Source: Lachnospiraceae bacterium UBA1721 (GTDB taxonomy: Bacteria; Bacillota; Clostridia; Lachnospirales; Lachnospiraceae). Taken from it: a stretch of 10,018 nt of DNA. The position numbers were made by a program, and so were the translations under genes. Where the stretch lies: assembly GCA_002317155.1 (NCBI GenBank), contig DCIR01000033.1:1-10018 (forward strand), written 5' to 3'. This document shows, piece after piece, positions 6,430-10,018 of this stretch. Below the pieces are notes generated by a model. The model ran no database searches and was not told the origin of the DNA. It saw only the letters and a program-made list of their open reading frames with translations. Within the stretch, counting starts at the first letter, position 1, and the number at the start of each line of letters is the position of its first letter.

Positions 6430-8879
6430 TATTCATATATGATTTTGTTAAAATCAAGCTTAAAGTTATCCTTTTCCAGCAACAAAATACCGCATTTAAC
6501 TGAACCCATATTGGCAGTCTTTTTTATCTTATCCATATTCTCCGGTATGTCATAATAGCTCTTGGCACTCAACACATTCTCCGGAGTATTATCGGTTATA
6601 ACTACTAAAAGTTCTATGTCTAAAGCCTCGAAATCAGACATCTTAAAATCTGTCACATCACAGTTATGAATACCTAATGCTTTATAACTACGCATTATCT
6701 CATATGCTTCCTTCTTCCTGTGTGCTATGAATGGTCTGTTCAATGGATTGTTGACATAGTTTTTCATACCGATAATATGATTATAAATACTACTTTTTCC
6801 CTTCATCGCACTCTCAGTCGACTTGAGTTCAATAAAAACTAACGCCTTGGGAACACCCTTTTCATCAAATCTGATTGCCAAAGAATCCGGCTTGTTTTGT
6901 TTTAATCCACCTGTTATCAACTTGTAGAAATTCTTAACATCACTGTTAAAAAATGGCTGAGCGTACTCCATATCATAGATATAGTAACCGTTTTTGCATT
7001 CGGTATTAGAACTCATAAGTCTTTGCTGCTCATACTTTTCCAGTTCAAGCTTGTCCAAAGGTTTTTCCAGTTTTTCATTCTTAAAATAATCATATACATG
7101 ACTCAAAGAAAAATATGTCTCCATAATTTCTTTTCTCATATCACGTATTCTTTTCAGTTCATCAAGACTTATCACATCAAAATTTTTAACATATCTGTCC
7201 GTGCTGTGATTAAGAACGAAACCATACTGAGTACTCAAAATATCATTCGCTTCATCCTCTGTCTTCCAGTATCTGGCGTGGCTCTTATTAAAAGATATCC
7301 TTCCCTTTTTATTCACGATGCCAACTGAGAAAAACTCATGATTATTATAATAAACAGTAACTCTTTTCTCAGAAGAAGAATCGTTTCCTCTAAAACAGAG
7401 TTCTAACTCATCATCCCTTTCCAGTTCTAAATCATCATCCCCCTTTACCAGCTGAATAATGGGATGTAAAACACCTCCTTCTGACAATTCCTTCCAAAGT
7501 GCAGGAAACTTCTCAATTATTGCCCTGCAATCTTTTTCTCCTGTTGAGAAATCGTATTCACGCACCTTCAATAGATCACGGCAATCCACAATCTCCTCTT
7601 CTCTTGCTTCATTAATCTTATCAATATCGATGCATATTCTGTTTCTCATCTCATTAGTAATATCCAGCATATAGAATCCAAATGGATTCTCTGTGTGAAT
7701 AGGACATATTGTTTTTGCATCGATAATATTGATGATTTCTGTCAAAGTTTTTGCTGTTGCATGTCCGCTTGTGTGAAGCATATTAACATTGGGACCGACA
7801 CAGCTAACAGTTCTGATTATATCTTTATCAGTATATTCTTTATCTTCCTCAAGATAACCTTCCCACATTGAATATATTAAAGTCGGATTAAGATCGCTCA
7901 ATGCACGAATTCGTTCACGATAACTATGTCTCTTACCAACCAACATTACGAAACCGTGATCCTTCATCTCTTTGGTTAATTCCCCTTTACGACGAGGGAA
8001 TCTTTCGATATTGCTGAAAATATATTCTTCTCTGTTTTCTTTTTTTCCAATCAATTCTGTATATATCTGCAACTGACTATATACATAATCGGTACAGAAT
8101 AATTTTCTATCCTTATCTACATTCTTCATCGCATTATGAAATGAAGCTAAGCTGTCAACATTTGTTGATGAACACATCAGGAATGCATATTTATTCTTGG
8201 AAAATATCTCTTTAGCTTTCTTTTGCATTTCATCTTCAGTCATGACCGTTTCGTTAAGTCTGGTCATCATTGTTCCCTCAATGATGAGTTTATCTACTTT
8301 TCCTGCCATGTGCTTTCTTACATCCGAAAGCAGTTCATCACCCAAGCGACCATGAGAACGGAAATCACCTGTATGAACAAGCACTTCTCCATCAATTTCA
8401 AACTTGAGCATATATGAATCAAATACTGAATGGTCGACACGAAGCGCTGTATACCAAATACCCAATTCGCTATCGTATACCCGTTGCTTGTTCTCATATT
8501 TAACTGTAGTATCTCCCGAAAGAATATCCTGTTCTCGTTTTAACAAAGCCCGCTTTTCAACGTCCTTTTCAACCCCTATTAATGCTTCACGGATATTCTT
8601 TAGCATTTCTATTGCAACCGGACCAATATATACTTTTACACCTTTTTCCACATACGCCAACAGTCCAATATGATCACCGTGAATGTGCGTAAAAAAGACC
8701 GCATGAGGTCTTGTAGCTTCATTTCTCATTCGATCTATAAGCATACGATCAGTCGAAAATTCTTCTTTTACAGACAGTTCTGATCCAAAATCCACCCATA
8801 TTCTCTTACCGGCATCGGTAGTAATCTCCACTACCGAGCCACCTATTTGATTATCTCCCCTTAAAATTGTAGATTCCAT
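6429..8879 (-). CDS. RNase J-like beta-CASP metallo-beta-lactamase fused to a C-terminal PD-(D/E)XK-like nuclease domain
   Basis: The N-terminal part (about 1-430) is a beta-CASP metallo-beta-lactamase. It has HIHGDH at 65-70, H150 in RVDHSVFDSY, D172 in HTGDFRSHGR, E201 in IIEGTMMTR, LHTSGHA (368-374) and PIHTENP (393-399), matching all metal motifs plus motifs A, B and C of RNase J/CPSF73-type enzymes. These process RNA (some DNA) with two zinc ions. The 816-aa length exceeds bacterial RNase J (about 555 aa), and the C-terminal half is different. Residues 430-640 are unrecognised, with a beta-rich stretch near 490-560 and a helical stretch near 570-620. Residues 640-760 contain DSLAIRF (665-671) and FIELKST (682-688), a D-x(n)-ExK pattern typical of PD-(D/E)XK nucleases. 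No signal peptide or membrane segment is seen. The gene starts 1 nt after the preceding stop codon and overlaps the next gene. N-terminal call strong, C-terminal call moderate. Confidence 0.85.
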   Translation of the reverse strand: MESTILRGDNQIGGSVVEITTDAGKRIWVDFGSELSVKEEFSTDRMLIDRMRNEATRPHAVFFTHIHGDHIGLLAYVEKGVKVYIGPVAIEMLKNIREALIGVEKDVEKRALLKREQDILSGDTTVKYENKQRVYDSELGIWYTALRVDHSVFDSYMLKFEIDGEVLVHTGDFRSHGRLGDELLSDVRKHMAGKVDKLIIEGTMMTRLNETVMTEDEMQKKAKEIFSKNKYAFLMCSSTNVDSLASFHNAMKNVDKDRKLFCTDYVYSQLQIYTELIGKKENREEYIFSNIERFPRRKGELTKEMKDHGFVMLVGKRHSYRERIRALSDLNPTLIYSMWEGYLEEDKEYTDKDIIRTVSCVGPNVNMLHTSGHATAKTLTEIINIIDAKTICPIHTENPFGFYMLDITNEMRNRICIDIDKINEAREEEIVDCRDLLKVREYDFSTGEKDCRAIIEKFPALWKELSEGGVLHPIIQLVKGDDDLELERDDELELCFRGNDSSSEKRVTVYYNNHEFFSVGIVNKKGRISFNKSHARYWKTEDEANDILSTQYGFVLNHSTDRYVKNFDVISLDELKRIRDMRKEIMETYFSLSHVYDYFKNEKLEKPLDKLELEKYEQQRLMSSNTECKNGYYIYDMEYAQPFFNSDVKNFYKLITGGLKQNKPDSLAIRFDEKGVPKALVFIELKSTESAMKGKSSIYNHIIGMKNYVNNPLNRPFIAHRKKEAYEIMRSYKALGIHNCDVTDFKMSDFEALDIELLVVITDNTPENVLSAKSYYDIPENMDKIKKTANMGSVKCGILLLEKDNFKLDFNKIIYE

Positions 8880-8880
8880 G

Positions 8881-9807
8881 CTACTCCTCTATATCCACTA
8901 AAATCCCCTCTATATTCTCTATCTTTACTCCTGACAGTTCAGAATAATCCGGAATTTCTTTATTGTACACATATGCCTCTATAAAGCCTTTATCAATCTC
9001 CCTATGTACATTTATCCAGTCTTCCTTATATGGAGTAACGACTAAAAATGTAATCTTTTCGAACTCTGCGCCGTCCATATAATGACCTTTATTCCGAATA
9101 GCATAATAGACGATATAATTATTCTCTTCACTCAGCTCCATGGCTAACTGAAACTCGTCATCAGATAATAAGCCCTGTCTCAGCTTATTGCCCTCGACAA
9201 TGGTAAGCGGTATCTGATAAGAATCCCTAAAAATACCAATCTGCTCCTCACAGATAGCAAGCTTTTCCATTCTGTTAAGAGCTTCTTTATTCATCTGTCT
9301 ATCATTTGCCAATTTGGATTCTGATGATTTTCCTCTTTTCTCAAGATCTCCGTCCGTATACCTAACACATTCAAAATCCACATGTTTGCGAGCCCAATAG
9401 CCATGCATTATCTTGTCAAAGGTATATTTATTGAAAAATCCTGCTGTACATGGATCACTCTTTACCTCAATATTTTCCAAAAAGAAATCCATAGATTCCC
9501 CATAATCCTTAAAGATTCTGAATAAGCAGTCTGAAATCAAATCGTACATATTATCATACTGCTTATCTACCAGGTTCATATAAGGATGGAACTCCGAAAC
9601 TTCATCCTCTGCTATATAATTAATTCTAACCTTGCAACAGTCCGGATTGAAATAATATGCCTTACTGCCGGGACGCTGTAATAGCTCTATTTTGTTATCA
9701 CAACTAAGCTCTGAGTCAATTTTTAACTCAATTACAAAATGGGGCTCCATATGGAGAGTCATCTTCGCACTTTTCAAAATGTTTGTAATATCAGTAAGTT
9801 TTATCAT
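8881..9807 (-). CDS. Hypothetical protein, first gene of the nuclease operon
   Basis: I do not recognise this 308-aa protein. It is acidic, soluble (no signal peptide or membrane segment) and appears mixed alpha/beta. Visible features are a beta-like start (HFVIELKID at 23-31), a Cys pair at 57-58, a charged helical region at about 151-190 and a C-terminal half (about 200-308) with alternating hydrophobic strands such as YIVYYAIRN (231-239) and ITFLVVTPY (252-260). No catalytic motif stands out. AGGAGG at 9813-9818, 5 nt before the ATG, fixes the start. Its last two codons, GAG GAG, form the ribosome site of the nuclease gene, whose ATG is 1 nt beyond the TAG stop. Such tight coupling suggests a partner of the nuclease made in similar amounts, for example an adaptor, sensor or inhibitor; this is inference from position only. 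Confidence 0.85.
   Translation of the reverse strand: MIKLTDITNILKSAKMTLHMEPHFVIELKIDSELSCDNKIELLQRPGSKAYYFNPDCCKVRINYIAEDEVSEFHPYMNLVDKQYDNMYDLISDCLFRIFKDYGESMDFFLENIEVKSDPCTAGFFNKYTFDKIMHGYWARKHVDFECVRYTDGDLEKRGKSSESKLANDRQMNKEALNRMEKLAICEEQIGIFRDSYQIPLTIVEGNKLRQGLLSDDEFQLAMELSEENNYIVYYAIRNKGHYMDGAEFEKITFLVVTPYKEDWINVHREIDKGFIEAYVYNKEIPDYSELSGVKIENIEGILVDIEE
8884..8889 (-). promoter_or_regulatory. Ribosome binding site of the nuclease gene, inside the preceding gene
   Basis: GAGGAG, the last two Glu codons of the 308-aa gene, lies 4 nt before ATG at 8877-8879. Ribosomes ending the first gene are thus placed on the second gene's start, a classical arrangement for translational coupling. Confidence 0.75.
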
Positions 9808-9848
9808 TTCAGCCTCCTCATATAATCAGTTACTCATACACTATTATT

Positions 9849-9877
9849 GTTATCGATTGTAATGTAACACATTGCAA
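9849..9877 (-). promoter_or_regulatory. Candidate operon promoter with an inverted repeat in its spacer
   Basis: On the minus strand TTGCAA (9872-9877) and GATAAC (9849-9854) stand 17 nt apart, four of six matches each to the sigma-A consensus. An inverted repeat lies over the -35 box and spacer: TGTAATG (9858-9864) and CATTGCA (9870-9876) around a 5-nt centre, one mismatch. Its position would suit a repressor site. The start codon is about 42 nt downstream of the -10 box. Confidence 0.5.
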
Positions 9878-9881
9878 AACA

Positions 9882-9931
9882 CTTGATATCAGTAGTATGT
9901 CGCATCTGTGCATCTCATCCATACATCGCGC
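9882..9931 (-). repeat. Copy B of the short upstream element shared with 5601-5637
   Basis: Copy B contains CTTG, ATATCAGTA, the 12-mer GTATGTCGCATC (9895-9906), a 21-nt insert (9907-9927) rich in CATC units, then GCGC, all in plus-strand reading. It sits just upstream of the operon promoter, with the 12-mer 88 nt from the start codon of the 308-aa gene. The CATC-rich insert looks like a local tandem expansion. Confidence 0.6.
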
Positions 9932-9943
9932 TTCATCGTACCA

Positions 9944-10018
9944 CTACATATTTCTCGCCAGCACAGAACAGGGCTTATCAAAAGTAATCGCTCCCCCCTC
10001 TACTGTAGTAACAATTCC
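9944..10018 (-). CDS. Possible 3' end of an upstream gene, 24 codons
   Basis: Reading leftward from the window edge, one frame stays open for 24 codons and ends in TAG at 9944-9946; the other two minus frames close earlier. The encoded tail (GIVTTVEGGAIT, then FDKPCSVLARNM) looks protein-like, but it is too short to assign to a family. No terminator hairpin was seen between it and the operon, so the 308-aa gene could receive read-through. This may be chance. Confidence 0.4.
   Translation of the reverse strand, partial: GIVTTVEGGAITFDKPCSVLARNM

Noticed and set aside
7023..7328. Plus-strand open frame of 101 codons inside the nuclease gene
   Set aside because: It is antisense to an 816-codon frame with intact motifs, has no ribosome site and no domain-like pattern.
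6429..8879. Calling the nuclease gene rnjA or rnjB
   Set aside because: The beta-CASP motifs are RNase J-like, but the length, the replaced C-terminal half and the operon context differ from housekeeping RNase J.
9907..9940. CATC-rich stretch considered as a CRISPR fragment
   Set aside because: The units are 4 bp with irregular 4-10 nt spacing and no conserved repeat or spacers; it fits a local expansion within the upstream element.

Overview
The window reads as chromosome of a low-to-moderate GC Gram-positive anaerobe, most likely a Clostridia/Lachnospiraceae member (Butyrivibrio-like). This is inferred from strong GGAGG ribosome sites, a TTG start, AT-rich intergenic DNA, U-tailed intrinsic terminators and a REC-HD-GYP-GGDEF protein. 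No rRNA or tRNA is present to confirm it. Every gene I can support lies on the minus strand, so transcription runs from right to left.

Left part (1-4262): three housekeeping or signalling genes. A Nudix hydrolase of the ADP-ribose pyrophosphatase type runs off the left edge (1-818). Next is a c-di-GMP response regulator with REC, HD-GYP, GGDEF and a degenerate second GGDEF (891-2921, TTG start). A single-pass SPFH/band-7 protein follows (3153-4037), with its own promoter and terminator.

Right part (4263-9943): a candidate accessory system. A tightly coupled three-gene operon runs from 9807 to 5725. It encodes an unrecognised 308-aa acidic protein, an 816-aa protein that joins an RNase J-like beta-CASP metallo-beta-lactamase nuclease to a C-terminal PD-(D/E)XK-like nuclease domain, and a 234-aa protein with two winged-helix-like modules and a CxxC motif. 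The operon has a plausible promoter with an inverted repeat in its spacer, stop/start contacts of 1 nt and TAATG, and a strong terminator. Downstream is a separately transcribed soluble FtsH-like protein (AAA+ plus M41 zinc protease, no membrane segments).

The operon and the FtsH-like gene share a short upstream element (5601-5637 and 9882-9931) in the same orientation and at nearly the same distance from the start codon (82 and 88 nt). This suggests common control, perhaps by the double winged-helix protein, or a cassette flanked by direct repeats. The set (two nuclease folds, an orphan partner, a regulator and an ATP-dependent protease) resembles a defence or stress-response island. I cannot match it to a named system and its function is unproven. 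At the right edge, 9944-10018 may hold the last 24 codons of another gene.
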